Positions 33,961 to 42,504 of a DNA stretch of 64,000 bases are shown here, in pieces (position 1 is the stretch's first letter; each line of letters opens with the position of its first letter). The DNA lies in the NCBI RefSeq assembly GCF_014649035.1, contig NZ_BMSG01000001.1:62001-126000 (forward strand). The letters are read 5' to 3'. The notes under the pieces are model-generated. The model was not told where the DNA came from. It searched no databases and was given only the letters and a program-made list of their open reading frames with translations. The position numbers were made by a program, and so were the translations under genes. The DNA is from Streptomyces sindenensis. Lineage in GTDB: Bacteria; Actinomycetota; Actinomycetes; Streptomycetales; Streptomycetaceae.

Positions 33961-36804
33961 GTGCAGCCACCGAAGGCGGCGGACGCCTCCGATGCCGGAG
34001 AGCGCCCGCAGGGTGCTCCCGAGTCCTCCCCGTCACCCGGTGCCCCCGGTGCCGCCGCCGGTCCGCCCCGCGCCGACGGCCCCACGGCATCCACCACCGG
34101 ACATCTGGCCGGCTCGACGCTGGCCTCCGCCGAGGCCGCGCTGACCGACCGCGTCTCCGGGGACGAACCGCTGCTCCCCGCCCGGGTGCACCGCCCCTCC
34201 GACCTGATGCGGCTGCTCATCGGCATCGCCGCGATCGGTGTGCTGTTCGCGATCGCCGCGTTCGCCCAGGGCACCACCACCGGTCTTGAGGACGACATCT
34301 CCAAGGGCACCGAGCAGGCGCCCGATCTGCTGATCAAGCTCGCCGGTCTGGTGTCCAGCATCGCCGTGCTGCTGGTGCCGGTCGCCTTCGCCATCGAACG
34401 CCTCGTCAAACGCGACGGGTTGCGCATCGCGGACGGGGTGCTCGCCGCCGTGCTCGCCCACGGGGTCACGCTCGCCACCGACCTCTGGGTCTCGCGGACC
34501 GCGCCCGGCACCATCCAGGACGCGCTGACCCAGCCGCAGACGGCGGGCGGTCTGACCGACCCGGTGCACGGCTATCTCGCGCCGGTCATCGCGTACATGA
34601 CGGCGGTCGGGATGGCCCGGCGGCCACGCTGGCGCGTGGTGCTGTGGGTGGTGCTGCTGCTCGACGCGTTCGCGATGCTGGTCGGCGGGTACACCACCCC
34701 GTTCTCGATCATCCTCACCGTGCTGATCGGCTGGACGGTGGCGTACGGCACGCTGTACGCGGTCGGCTCGCCGAACGTCCGCCCCACCGGCCAGCACCTG
34801 ATGGCGGGTCTGCGGCACGTGGGATTCCGCCCGGTCGCGGCGATGCGCACCGAGGACACCCCGGACAAGGACAACGCCGACCAGGGCGACCGGGGGCGGC
34901 GCTATCTGGTCACGCTGGAGGACGGGCCGCCGCTGGACGTCACCGTCGTCGACCGGGAGCAGCAGGCCCAGGGGTTCTTCTACCGGGCCTGGCGGCGGAT
35001 CACGCTGCGGACGCTCACCCAGCGGCGCTCGATCCAGTCGTTGCGGCAGGCGCTGGAGCAGGAGGCGCTGCTCGCGTACGCGGCCATCGCCGCCGGGGCG
35101 AACGCGCCCAAGCTGATCGCCACCTCGGAGCTGGGCCCGGACGCGGTGATGCTGGTCTACGAGCACATCGGCGGCCGGTCGCTGGACCAGATGGAGGACG
35201 AGGAGATCACCGACGCGCTGGTGTGCAGCGCCTGGCGTCAGGTGAAGGCCCTCCAGTCGCGGCGGATCGCGCACCGCAGGCTGACCGGCGACGCGCTCCT
35301 GGTGGATCGTTCCGGCAGGGCGTTCGTGACGGATCTGCGCGGCGGCGAGATCGCGGCGGGCGATCTGGTGCTGCGGATGGACGTGGCCCAGCTGCTGACC
35401 ACGCTGGGGCTGCGCGTGGGGGCCGAGCGGTCGGTCGCCGGGGCGCTGGCCGTGCTCGGCCCGGACGCGGTGGCGGACTGTCTGCCGCTGCTCCAGCCGA
35501 TCGCGCTGAGCCGCTCCACACGGGCGACGCTGCGCCGGATCGCCCGCGAGCGTTCGCAGCGCGAGCGGGAGGCGGTGGTGCAGGCCTCGCAGGCGACCAA
35601 GCAGGCGAGGGCGGAGCAGGAGAGCACCGAGCCGGCGGCGGGCAGCCCGGCGGCCGGGTCCCCGGCCGGGTCCGTGCCCGCGTCCAAGGCCGCGTCCAAG
35701 GCGGAGTCCAAGGCCGAGCGCCGATCGCTGCGCACCGAGAAGCAGGCCGAGAAGCGCGCCATCGACGATGCGCTGGAGGAGGCCCGCGAGGAGGATCTGC
35801 TCGCCCAGATCCGCCGTCAGGTGCTGCTGATCCGCCCGCAGGCCCCGGTCGAACCGGTCCGCCTGGAGCGGATCAAGCCGCGCACCCTGTTCAGCTTCAT
35901 CGCCGGGGCCATCGCCGCGTACTTCCTGATCTCGCAGGTCACCCAGGCCGACTTCGGGACGGTCGTGGAGCAGGCGGAGTGGGGGTGGGTCGCGGCGGCC
36001 CTCGGTTTCTCTGCGCTGAGCTATGTGGCGGCGGCGATGAGTCTGCTGGGCTTCGTGCCCGAGCGGGTGTCGTTCCTGAAGACCGTGCAGGCGCAGGTGG
36101 CCGGCTCGTTCGTGAAGATCGTGGCGCCCGCGGCGGTCGGCGGAGTGGCGCTGAACACCCGCTTCCTCCAGCGCGCCGGGGTACGCCCCGGTCTCGCGGT
36201 GGCGAGCGTCGGGGCGTCGCAGCTCTTCGGGCTCGGCGCCCACATCATGCTGCTGGCGCTGTTCGGCTATCTCACGGGTACGGAGAAGACACCGGACTCG
36301 CTGACCCCGTCTCGGACGGTGATCGCGGGTCTGCTGACGGTCGCGGTGCTGGTGCTGGTGGTGACGGCGATCCCGTTCCTGCGGAAGTTCGTGGTGACCC
36401 GGGTGCGCTCGCTGTTCGCCGGGGTCGTGCCGCGCATGCTGGACGTGGTGCAGCGGCCGCAGAAGCTGCTCACCGGCATCGGCGGCATGCTGCTGCTGAC
36501 CGGCCTGTTCGTGCTCTGCCTGGACGCCTCGATCCGCGCGTTCAGCGGCCCGGACGTCCCCCAGCTGAGCTACGCGAGCATCGCGGTGGTCTTCCTCGCC
36601 GGGAACGCGCTCGGCTCGGCCGCCCCGACGCCGGGCGGTATGGGCGCGGTCGAGGGGGCCCTGACGCTGGGCCTGATCGCGGTCGGGCTGCCCAAGGAGG
36701 TCGCGGCGCCCGCGGTGCTGCTGTACCGCGTGATGACACTGTGGCTGCCGGTGCTGCCGGGGTGGATCGCCTTCAACCAGCTGACCCGCAAGGGCGAGCT
36801 GTGA
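33961..36804 (+). CDS. Flippase-like (LPG-synthase TM) protein fused to a pseudokinase domain
   Basis: About 947 residues. The N-terminus (to about 75) is disordered; next come about six membrane helices, then a soluble domain (about 300-560) with kinase-like segments (LVYEHIGGRSLDQ, HRRLTGDALLVDRSG, VTDLRGGE) in which the catalytic Asp of HxD is Arg, i.e. a probable pseudokinase. After a Lys/Glu/Ala coiled stretch come about eight helices of the lysylphosphatidylglycerol-synthase/YbhN flippase-like family, with the signature NALGSAAPTPGGMGAVEGAL. GTG at 33961 has AAGGAG six bases upstream, much better than a start 48 nt earlier. Likely lipid or lipid-linked substrate movement regulated by its cytosolic domain; substrate unknown. 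Confidence 0.88.
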   Translation: MQPPKAADASDAGERPQGAPESSPSPGAPGAAAGPPRADGPTASTTGHLAGSTLASAEAALTDRVSGDEPLLPARVHRPSDLMRLLIGIAAIGVLFAIAAFAQGTTTGLEDDISKGTEQAPDLLIKLAGLVSSIAVLLVPVAFAIERLVKRDGLRIADGVLAAVLAHGVTLATDLWVSRTAPGTIQDALTQPQTAGGLTDPVHGYLAPVIAYMTAVGMARRPRWRVVLWVVLLLDAFAMLVGGYTTPFSIILTVLIGWTVAYGTLYAVGSPNVRPTGQHLMAGLRHVGFRPVAAMRTEDTPDKDNADQGDRGRRYLVTLEDGPPLDVTVVDREQQAQGFFYRAWRRITLRTLTQRRSIQSLRQALEQEALLAYAAIAAGANAPKLIATSELGPDAVMLVYEHIGGRSLDQMEDEEITDALVCSAWRQVKALQSRRIAHRRLTGDALLVDRSGRAFVTDLRGGEIAAGDLVLRMDVAQLLTTLGLRVGAERSVAGALAVLGPDAVADCLPLLQPIALSRSTRATLRRIARERSQREREAVVQASQATKQARAEQESTEPAAGSPAAGSPAGSVPASKAASKAESKAERRSLRTEKQAEKRAIDDALEEAREEDLLAQIRRQVLLIRPQAPVEPVRLERIKPRTLFSFIAGAIAAYFLISQVTQADFGTVVEQAEWGWVAAALGFSALSYVAAAMSLLGFVPERVSFLKTVQAQVAGSFVKIVAPAAVGGVALNTRFLQRAGVRPGLAVASVGASQLFGLGAHIMLLALFGYLTGTEKTPDSLTPSRTVIAGLLTVAVLVLVVTAIPFLRKFVVTRVRSLFAGVVPRMLDVVQRPQKLLTGIGGMLLLTGLFVLCLDASIRAFSGPDVPQLSYASIAVVFLAGNALGSAAPTPGGMGAVEGALTLGLIAVGLPKEVAAPAVLLYRVMTLWLPVLPGWIAFNQLTRKGEL

Positions 36805-36850
36805 TCGGCGAGGGCGGGCGGTGATCCGGCCGGGCGGGCGAGGGGCGGTA

Positions 36851-36932
36851 GCGGCCCGGCCGCCGTTCACCGGTCGCGGCCCGGCACCGTCCCACCGGTA
36901 ACGGCCCGGCCGCCGTCCACCGGTCGCGGCCC
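36851..36932. repeat. Short direct repeat before TAP-peptidase gene
   Basis: A roughly 31-bp block (36852-36882 and 36902-36932) repeated with one mismatch, core cggcccggccgccgt then accggtcgcggccc, in the 191-bp gap after the flippase gene. Could be a regulatory element or slippage product. Confidence 0.75.
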
Positions 36933-36995
36933 CACCACCACCCGCATGGACCGCGCCCGGCCGCGCGTACCGACGGCCCGCCGCACGATGGGGGC

Positions 36996-38588
36996 ATGAG
37001 GACTTCCCCCGCTCTGCGTGCCGCCGCCCTCGCCGCCACCGCCACCGTGCTGCTGCCGCTGGCGGCCTGTTCGGACGACGGCGACGGGGACGGGTCCTCG
37101 ACGCCGACCGGGGCCTCCACCGCCTCGCCGACCGCCACCGCCGACGACCTGACCTCGCAGAAGCTGGAATGGTCCCCCTGTCCGCCGCCGAACACGGCCC
37201 AGGGCGGCGGCGAGTCACCGTCCCCGCTGCCCGGCGGCGTGGTGTGGGAGTGCTCCTTCATGGACGTACCCCTCGATTACGCGAAGCCGGACGGCCGCAC
37301 GATCGAACTGGCGCTGGTGCGGGCCAAGGCCAAGGACCAGCAGCGGCGGATCGGCTCGCTGGTGTTCAACTTCGGCGGGCCCGGCGCGTCCGGCGTCGCG
37401 ACCCTGCCGGCGTTCGGCACCGAGTACGACAGGCTCCGCACCCGGTACGACCTGGTGAGCTTCGACCCGCGCGGGGTGGGCCGCAGCGAGGGCGTCCAGT
37501 GCGCGGACGACGCCCAGCTGGACGCCTTCTACCAGGAGGACTCCACCCCGGACGACGCGGCCGAGGAGAAGCAGTTCGTGCAGGGGCAGAAGGACTACAT
37601 CGCCGACTGCGAGGAGAACTCCGGCCCCGAACTCCCCTTCGTGGGCACGACGAACGCCGCCCGGGACATGGACCTGCTGCGGACGGTGCTGGGCGACGAC
37701 CAACTGCACTACTTCGGGATCTCGTACGGCACCGAACTGGGCGGTGTGTACGCCCACCTCTTCCCGGACAAGGTCGGCCGGGCGGTCTTCGACGCGGTGG
37801 TCGACCCCACGAAGAACGCCGAGCAGTCCTCCCTCGGCCAGGCCGAGGGGTTCCAGCTCGCCCTGGACAACTTCACGAAGGACTGCGCGGAGCGCGACGA
37901 CTGCGCCCTGCCCGGGGCCACCCCGCAGGAGGTCGAGCAGGGCATCGCCGATCTCCTGGGCGAGCTGGAGGAGGAGCCCGTCGACGGGCTCGGCGACCGG
38001 ACGCTGACCCAGACACTGGCCACCACCGGCATCGCGTCCGCCCTCTACTCCCAGGAGACCTGGCCCCTGCTGGAACAGGGCCTCGACGAGGCGGGCGGCG
38101 GGAACGGCGGGCTGCTGCTCGCCCTGGCCGACTCCCTCAACGGCCGCTCGGAGGACGGGCGGTACGACAACTCCAACGCCGCCAACATCGCCATCAACTG
38201 CGCCGACTCCAAGCAGCGGTTCACCCTGGAGCAGACGAAGGCGGCGCTTCCCGCGTTCCGCGAGGCGTCCCCGCTGTTCGGCGAATACCTGGGCTGGGGG
38301 CTGATGAGCTGCACCGGCTGGCCAGTGGCGGGCGCCTGGGAGACCCCGGACGTCAGCGCCCCCGGGGCGGCGCCGATCCTGGTCATCGGCAACACCGGTG
38401 ACCCGGCCACCCCGTACGCGGGGGCGAAGGCGATGGTGGAGAAGCTGGGCAAGGGCGTCGGCGTGGAGCTGACGTACAAGGGCGAGGGGCACGGGGCGTA
38501 CAACAGCAAGGACGCGTGTGTGCAACGGGCGGTGGACGGCTACCTGTTGAACGGGCGGGTCCCGAAGTCCGGCACGGTCTGCGGCTGA
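36996..38588 (+). CDS. Secreted lipoprotein peptidase, TAP-type alpha/beta hydrolase (1 of 2)
   Basis: 530 residues. Lipoprotein signal: basic start, hydrophobic core, lipobox LAAC with Cys25. The mature part is an S33 alpha/beta hydrolase with oxyanion segment NFGGPG, nucleophile Ser243 in GISYGTE, Asp in NTGDPATPY and His in GEGHGAY, plus the C-terminal TAP-like domain, as in Streptomyces tripeptidyl aminopeptidases (SlpD/SlpE type). It probably trims tripeptides or hydrolyses esters at the cell surface. Followed after 82 nt by a paralogue. Confidence 0.93.
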   Translation: MRTSPALRAAALAATATVLLPLAACSDDGDGDGSSTPTGASTASPTATADDLTSQKLEWSPCPPPNTAQGGGESPSPLPGGVVWECSFMDVPLDYAKPDGRTIELALVRAKAKDQQRRIGSLVFNFGGPGASGVATLPAFGTEYDRLRTRYDLVSFDPRGVGRSEGVQCADDAQLDAFYQEDSTPDDAAEEKQFVQGQKDYIADCEENSGPELPFVGTTNAARDMDLLRTVLGDDQLHYFGISYGTELGGVYAHLFPDKVGRAVFDAVVDPTKNAEQSSLGQAEGFQLALDNFTKDCAERDDCALPGATPQEVEQGIADLLGELEEEPVDGLGDRTLTQTLATTGIASALYSQETWPLLEQGLDEAGGGNGGLLLALADSLNGRSEDGRYDNSNAANIAINCADSKQRFTLEQTKAALPAFREASPLFGEYLGWGLMSCTGWPVAGAWETPDVSAPGAAPILVIGNTGDPATPYAGAKAMVEKLGKGVGVELTYKGEGHGAYNSKDACVQRAVDGYLLNGRVPKSGTVCG

Positions 38589-38670
38589 TTCCCTACCCTT
38601 CTCCCCGACTCCCTTGCGACACAGGGTGGTTAGCATGACCGCACATCCCCCGAGCAAGGGAATCCGGTTC

Positions 38671-40266
38671 ATGCGCACGCACCGCGGCACCCGACGAGCC
38701 ACCGCACGGACGGGCACCGCCCTTCTCACGGCCGTACTGCTCTCCGGGTGCGGACTGTCGAGCGGCGAGCCGGAGCCCTCCGGGACCGCGGACAGCCGTC
38801 CCGCCGACGTCTCCGCGCCGCCCGCCCCCTCCGCCGCCCAGAACTCACCCACGACTCCGCGGCTCCCCTCCGCGCTCACCTCCCAGCGTCTCGACTGGAA
38901 GCGCTGCACGGCCCCGCGCGGTGGCAACGCCCCTGATTCGTCTTGGCGTTGCGCGAACGTCGACGTACCACTGGACTACGCGGAACCGGCCGGAAAGACG
39001 CTTTCCGTCGCGTTGATCCGCAAGGAGGCCCGCGACCGGGGGCGGCGCATCGGCTCGCTGCTGTTCAACTTCGGCGGCCCGGGCGGATCCGGCGTCGCCA
39101 CCCTCCCGCGCGCCGCCGGGCAGTACGAGAAGCTCAACTCCCGCTACGACCTGGTGAGTTTCGATCCGCGCGGGGTCGCCGCCAGCTCCGGGGTGCGCTG
39201 CCGTCTCGACCAGGAGCAGGAGAACGCCCACCGGACCGTCGACCTGACCCCCGACACGGCGGCGGAGGAGGACGCGTTCTTCGCGGACGCGGCGGACTTC
39301 GGCGCGGGCTGCGAGCGCCGCTCGGGCGAGGTCCTGCCGCACGTCGGTACGTCGAACGCCGCCCGCGACCTGGACCTGATCCGCCAGGTCCTGGGCGACG
39401 ACAAGCTGTCCTACCTCGGCTTCTCGTACGGTACGGAGCTGGGCGGGACGTACGCGCACCTCTTCCCGCACCACGTGGGGCGCACCGTGCTGGACGCGGT
39501 CGTCGACCCGACGGCCGACGCCGTCGGGCACGCCCGCAACCAGACCAGGGGCTTCCAGCGCGCCCTGGAGAACTACCTGAAGGACCGCGGCCAGGACCCG
39601 CGTACGGGCTCCGAGCGCATCGCCCGGCTGCTGGCCCGGATCGACCGGAGCCCCCTGCCGACCGGCTCGGGCCGGGAGCTGACCGAGTCGCTCGCCATCA
39701 CCGGCATCGTCACCCCGCTGTACTCCGAGTCGTCCTGGCCCGAGCTGACGGCCGCGCTCGACGAGGCGGAGAACAACGGCACGGGCGACGAACTGCTCCG
39801 GCTCGCCGACGCGTACAACGGCCGTGACGCGCAGGGCCGTTACGACACCCAGAGCCACTCCCAGCGGGCGATCTCCTGCGCGGACTCGGCGTCCCGCCCG
39901 ACCCTGGACGAGGCCCGTGCGCTGGTGCCGGAGTTCCGCCGGCTGTCACCGGTCTTCGGCCCGTTCCTGGCCTGGGACACCGCGGGCTGGTGTGCGCTGT
40001 GGCCGGTCGACGGGGAGCACGAGACACCCCGGACCAGTGCGCCGGGCGCGGGCCCGATCCTGGTCGTCGGGACCACGGGCGACCCGGCGACCCCGTACGA
40101 GGGGGCGCGGCGGATGGCGGACGAGCTGGGCGAGGGCGTCGGCGTGCTGGTCACCAACGAGGGCGAGGGGCACGGGGCGTACGGCTCCAACGCGTGCGTG
40201 ACGTCGACGATCGACGACTACTTCCTGGACGGGAAGGTCCCGGCGGACGGGAAGACCTGCGGATAG
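38671..40266 (+). CDS. Secreted lipoprotein peptidase, TAP-type alpha/beta hydrolase (2 of 2)
   Basis: 531 residues, clearly paralogous to the preceding gene. Lipobox LSGC gives Cys27 from the start at 38671, which has AAGGGA upstream and is the only start giving a normal lipoprotein signal; an ATG at 38635 would add 12 polar residues. Catalytic motifs: NFGGPGGSG, GFSYGTELGG, TTGDPATPY, GEGHGAYG. Same strand and order as its partner, ending at a strong hairpin before the convergent moeZ gene. Confidence 0.92.
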   Translation: MRTHRGTRRATARTGTALLTAVLLSGCGLSSGEPEPSGTADSRPADVSAPPAPSAAQNSPTTPRLPSALTSQRLDWKRCTAPRGGNAPDSSWRCANVDVPLDYAEPAGKTLSVALIRKEARDRGRRIGSLLFNFGGPGGSGVATLPRAAGQYEKLNSRYDLVSFDPRGVAASSGVRCRLDQEQENAHRTVDLTPDTAAEEDAFFADAADFGAGCERRSGEVLPHVGTSNAARDLDLIRQVLGDDKLSYLGFSYGTELGGTYAHLFPHHVGRTVLDAVVDPTADAVGHARNQTRGFQRALENYLKDRGQDPRTGSERIARLLARIDRSPLPTGSGRELTESLAITGIVTPLYSESSWPELTAALDEAENNGTGDELLRLADAYNGRDAQGRYDTQSHSQRAISCADSASRPTLDEARALVPEFRRLSPVFGPFLAWDTAGWCALWPVDGEHETPRTSAPGAGPILVVGTTGDPATPYEGARRMADELGEGVGVLVTNEGEGHGAYGSNACVTSTIDDYFLDGKVPADGKTCG

Positions 40267-40287
40267 CGTGCGGCGCGGAGAGACGGA

Positions 40288-40322
40288 GAGGGGCCGGTCC
40301 GCACTGCGCGGACCGGCCCCTC
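40288..40322. terminator. Bidirectional hairpin terminator
   Basis: Perfect 15-bp stem gaggggccggtccgc with its complement and a 5-nt loop, between the convergent TAP-peptidase and moeZ genes. Confidence 0.85.
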
Positions 40323-40338
40323 GAACGTCATGCGGGTA

Positions 40339-41517
40339 CTAGTAGACCGGCTTCGCGGGCTCGATCTGGTTGACCCAGCCGATCACGCCGCCGCCCACGT
40401 GCACCGCGTCGGCGAAGCCCGCGGACTTGAGGACCGCGAGGACCTCGGCGCTGCGGACACCCGTCTTGCAGTTCAGGACGATGCGCCTGTCCTGCGGGAG
40501 GTCCTGGAGGGCGTTGCCCATGAGGAACTCGTTCTTCGGGATCAGCCGGGAGCCGGGGATCGCGACGATCTCGTACTCGTTCGGCTCGCGGACGTCGATG
40601 ATCTCGATCTTCTCGTCGCCGTCGATCCACTCCTTGAGCTGCTTGGGAGTGATCGTGGAACCGGCCGCCGCCTCCTGGGCCTCCTCGGACACGACGCCGC
40701 AGAAGGCCTCGTAGTCGATGAGCTCGGTGACGGTGGGGTTCTCGCCGCAGACCGCGCAGTCGGGGTCCTTGCGGACCTTGACCTGGCGGTACTGCATCTC
40801 CAGGGCGTCGTAGATCATCAGCCGGCCGACCAGCGGGTCACCGATGCCGGCGAGCAGCTTGATGGCCTCGTTGACCTGGATGGAGCCGATGGACGCGCAG
40901 AGCACGCCCAGCACGCCGCCCTCGGCGCAGGAGGGGACCATGCCCGGCGGCGGGGGCTCCGGGTAGAGGCAGCGGTAGCAGGGGCCGTGCTCGGCCCAGA
41001 ACACGGAGGCCTGGCCGTCGAAACGGTAGATCGAGCCCCACACGTACGGCTTGTTCAGCAGCACCGCGGCGTCGTTGACGAGATAGCGGGTGGCGAAGTT
41101 GTCCGTGCCGTCCACGATCAGGTCGTACTGCGCGAAGATCTCCAGCACGTTGTCGGCCTCGAGCCGCGTCTCGTGGAGGATGACGTTCACGTACGGGTTG
41201 ATGCCGAGCACCGAGTCCTTGGCCGACTGCGCCTTGGAGCGGCCGATGTCGGACTGGCTGTGGATGATCTGGCGCTGCAGGTTCGACTCGTCGACCTCGT
41301 CGAACTCGATGATGCCGAGCGTGCCGACACCGGCCGCGGCCAGGTACATCAGGGCCGGCGAGCCGAGGCCGCCGGCGCCGACACACAGCACCTTGGCGTT
41401 CTTCAGGCGCTTCTGTCCGTCCATCCCGACATCCGGGATGATCAGGTGGCGGGAGTACCTGCGGACCTCGTCGACGGTGAGCTCAGCAGCTGGCTCGACC
41501 AGGGGTGGCAGCGACAC
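40339..41517 (-). CDS. moeZ: MoeZ: adenylyltransferase/sulfurtransferase
   Basis: 392 residues. N-terminal MoeB/ThiF-type E1 domain (GAGGLGSPAL, NLQRQIIHS, VDGTDNF, zinc cysteines in CYRC and CAVC) fused to a C-terminal rhodanese domain with persulfide cysteine in NCKTGVRS. It adenylates the C-terminal glycine of MoaD-type and other sulfur-carrier proteins and then thiocarboxylates it; in Streptomyces MoeZ serves several pathways. GTG start. Two candidate promoters lie upstream, one sigma-R-type. From memory Rv3206c occupies the same place. It also supplies the sulfur step for moaE in this window. Confidence 0.95.
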   Translation of the reverse strand: MSLPPLVEPAAELTVDEVRRYSRHLIIPDVGMDGQKRLKNAKVLCVGAGGLGSPALMYLAAAGVGTLGIIEFDEVDESNLQRQIIHSQSDIGRSKAQSAKDSVLGINPYVNVILHETRLEADNVLEIFAQYDLIVDGTDNFATRYLVNDAAVLLNKPYVWGSIYRFDGQASVFWAEHGPCYRCLYPEPPPPGMVPSCAEGGVLGVLCASIGSIQVNEAIKLLAGIGDPLVGRLMIYDALEMQYRQVKVRKDPDCAVCGENPTVTELIDYEAFCGVVSEEAQEAAAGSTITPKQLKEWIDGDEKIEIIDVREPNEYEIVAIPGSRLIPKNEFLMGNALQDLPQDRRIVLNCKTGVRSAEVLAVLKSAGFADAVHVGGGVIGWVNQIEPAKPVY

Positions 41518-41544
41518 AGGAACCTCAACAATGCAGGTGGTCGG

Positions 41545-41574
41545 ATTCTACGTAGACCGGCTTCTTACGGTCGA
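41545..41574 (-). promoter_or_regulatory. Candidate housekeeping promoter of moeZ
   Basis: On the minus strand TCGACC (41569-41574), an 18-nt spacer and TAGAAT (41545-41550), a good HrdB -10. Transcription would start about 20 nt before the GTG. Confidence 0.5.
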
Positions 41575-41597
41575 CTACGTACGGTTGTTCTCCTCGT

Positions 41598-41623
41598 AAC
41601 ACTGCCACGCCCCTCCTCATTCC
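41598..41623 (-). promoter_or_regulatory. Sigma-R-type promoter for moeZ
   Basis: On the minus strand GGAAT (41619-41623), exactly 18 nt, GTT (41598-41600). The -35 overlaps the stop end of the upstream gene. A moeB-type gene is among the sigma-R targets I recall for S. coelicolor, which supports the call. Confidence 0.78.
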
Positions 41624-42504
41624 GAGATACCTGGTCCGATCCGCGAGACGATTTCGTCCCAGTAACTGGGCAGCGCCGCAAATGGATCACTTTGCGCCAT
41701 TCGACCGTCCCGGCTGTCCGAGCCGTCGCGGTCGCTCCGGTGGCTCCGGTCGCTCCGGTCGCTCCGGTCGCTCCGGTCGGTGAAGAAGATCGTCCCGGCG
41801 CCCTGCCAGCGGGCGATCCGCATGGCCTCCTCCAGATGGGTGCGCGGGACCCCGTGGACGAAGTGGGCGAACCGCTCCGGCGGGTAGTCGGCCGTCCACT
41901 CGGCCACCTGGGACCAGCGGTAGTCGGTCCAGGGACCCTGGAAGGTGACCAGCTGGTCGGCGGCCTCCGCGTACCCGGGGTACGGGTGGCTGCCGTGGCC
42001 CAGCACCAGGCGGCCCCCGTCGTCCGCGCTGTCGCTCTCCGCCAGCAGGGCGTGCAGGGTGCCGGTGAGCCGCCGGACGGCGGGCAGGCGGTCGCGGTCG
42101 GCCGGGCAGCGGGCGAGGTAGAAGCCGCCGATGCGGTACCAGTCGATGAAGGACCGGGCGTCCGCGATCAGTTCGTCGAAGGGCCGCTCGCCGTGGGCCA
42201 GGTCGAGGTGGCCCAGCAGCCGGCCGCCGACGGCGCGGACGCTGTCGTTCGGGGCCGCCCCGTGCAGGGCGCGCTCGCGGGCGTTGCGCAGCCGGCCCGC
42301 CGCCTCCAGGCAGTGCGGGTCGGGCCGGGAGCCGGGGCCGTTCGCGATGTTGAGGACGGCCCAGTGCAGCGGGGTGCCGGGGCGGGCCAGCTCGGCCCAT
42401 TCGGCGGGGGCGAGGAGCGGGTGGGCGTAACCGGGGACGCCGAAGCCGAGCTGTTCGCCGCCCGCGGTCCGGCGGGCGTCGGCGGGGGCGGTCAGATACG
42501 GCAC
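41617..42504 (-). CDS. Spherulin-4-like glycoside hydrolase (GH135/Sph3-type)
   Basis: 295 residues resembling the spherulin-4 family: a short TIM-barrel with VPGYAHPLLAPAEWAEL, AVLNIANGPG, a GHLDLAHG strand, a WYRIGGFYLARCPADRD segment and FQGPWTDYRW. In Aspergillus the Sph3 (GH135) member hydrolyses galactosaminogalactan. No signal peptide is visible. GTG at 42504 has GGAGG four bases upstream and overlaps the end of the epimerase gene by 13 nt (translational coupling). Residues near 255-275 are a Ser-Asp-Arg repeat. Last gene of a four-gene module. Confidence 0.8.
   Translation of the reverse strand: MPYLTAPADARRTAGGEQLGFGVPGYAHPLLAPAEWAELARPGTPLHWAVLNIANGPGSRPDPHCLEAAGRLRNARERALHGAAPNDSVRAVGGRLLGHLDLAHGERPFDELIADARSFIDWYRIGGFYLARCPADRDRLPAVRRLTGTLHALLAESDSADDGGRLVLGHGSHPYPGYAEAADQLVTFQGPWTDYRWSQVAEWTADYPPERFAHFVHGVPRTHLEEAMRIARWQGAGTIFFTDRSDRSDRSDRSHRSDRDGSDSRDGRMAQSDPFAALPSYWDEIVSRIGPGISE
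41734..41778 (-). repeat. 9-bp minisatellite in the spherulin-4 gene
   Basis: Five tandem copies of gctccggtc (one with a change) coding for Asp-Arg-Ser repeats near the C-terminus. Confidence 0.9.

Noticed and set aside
41531..41599. 22-codon plus-strand frame in the moeZ promoter region
   Set aside because: No ribosome-binding site, and it overlaps the candidate moeZ promoters on the other strand.
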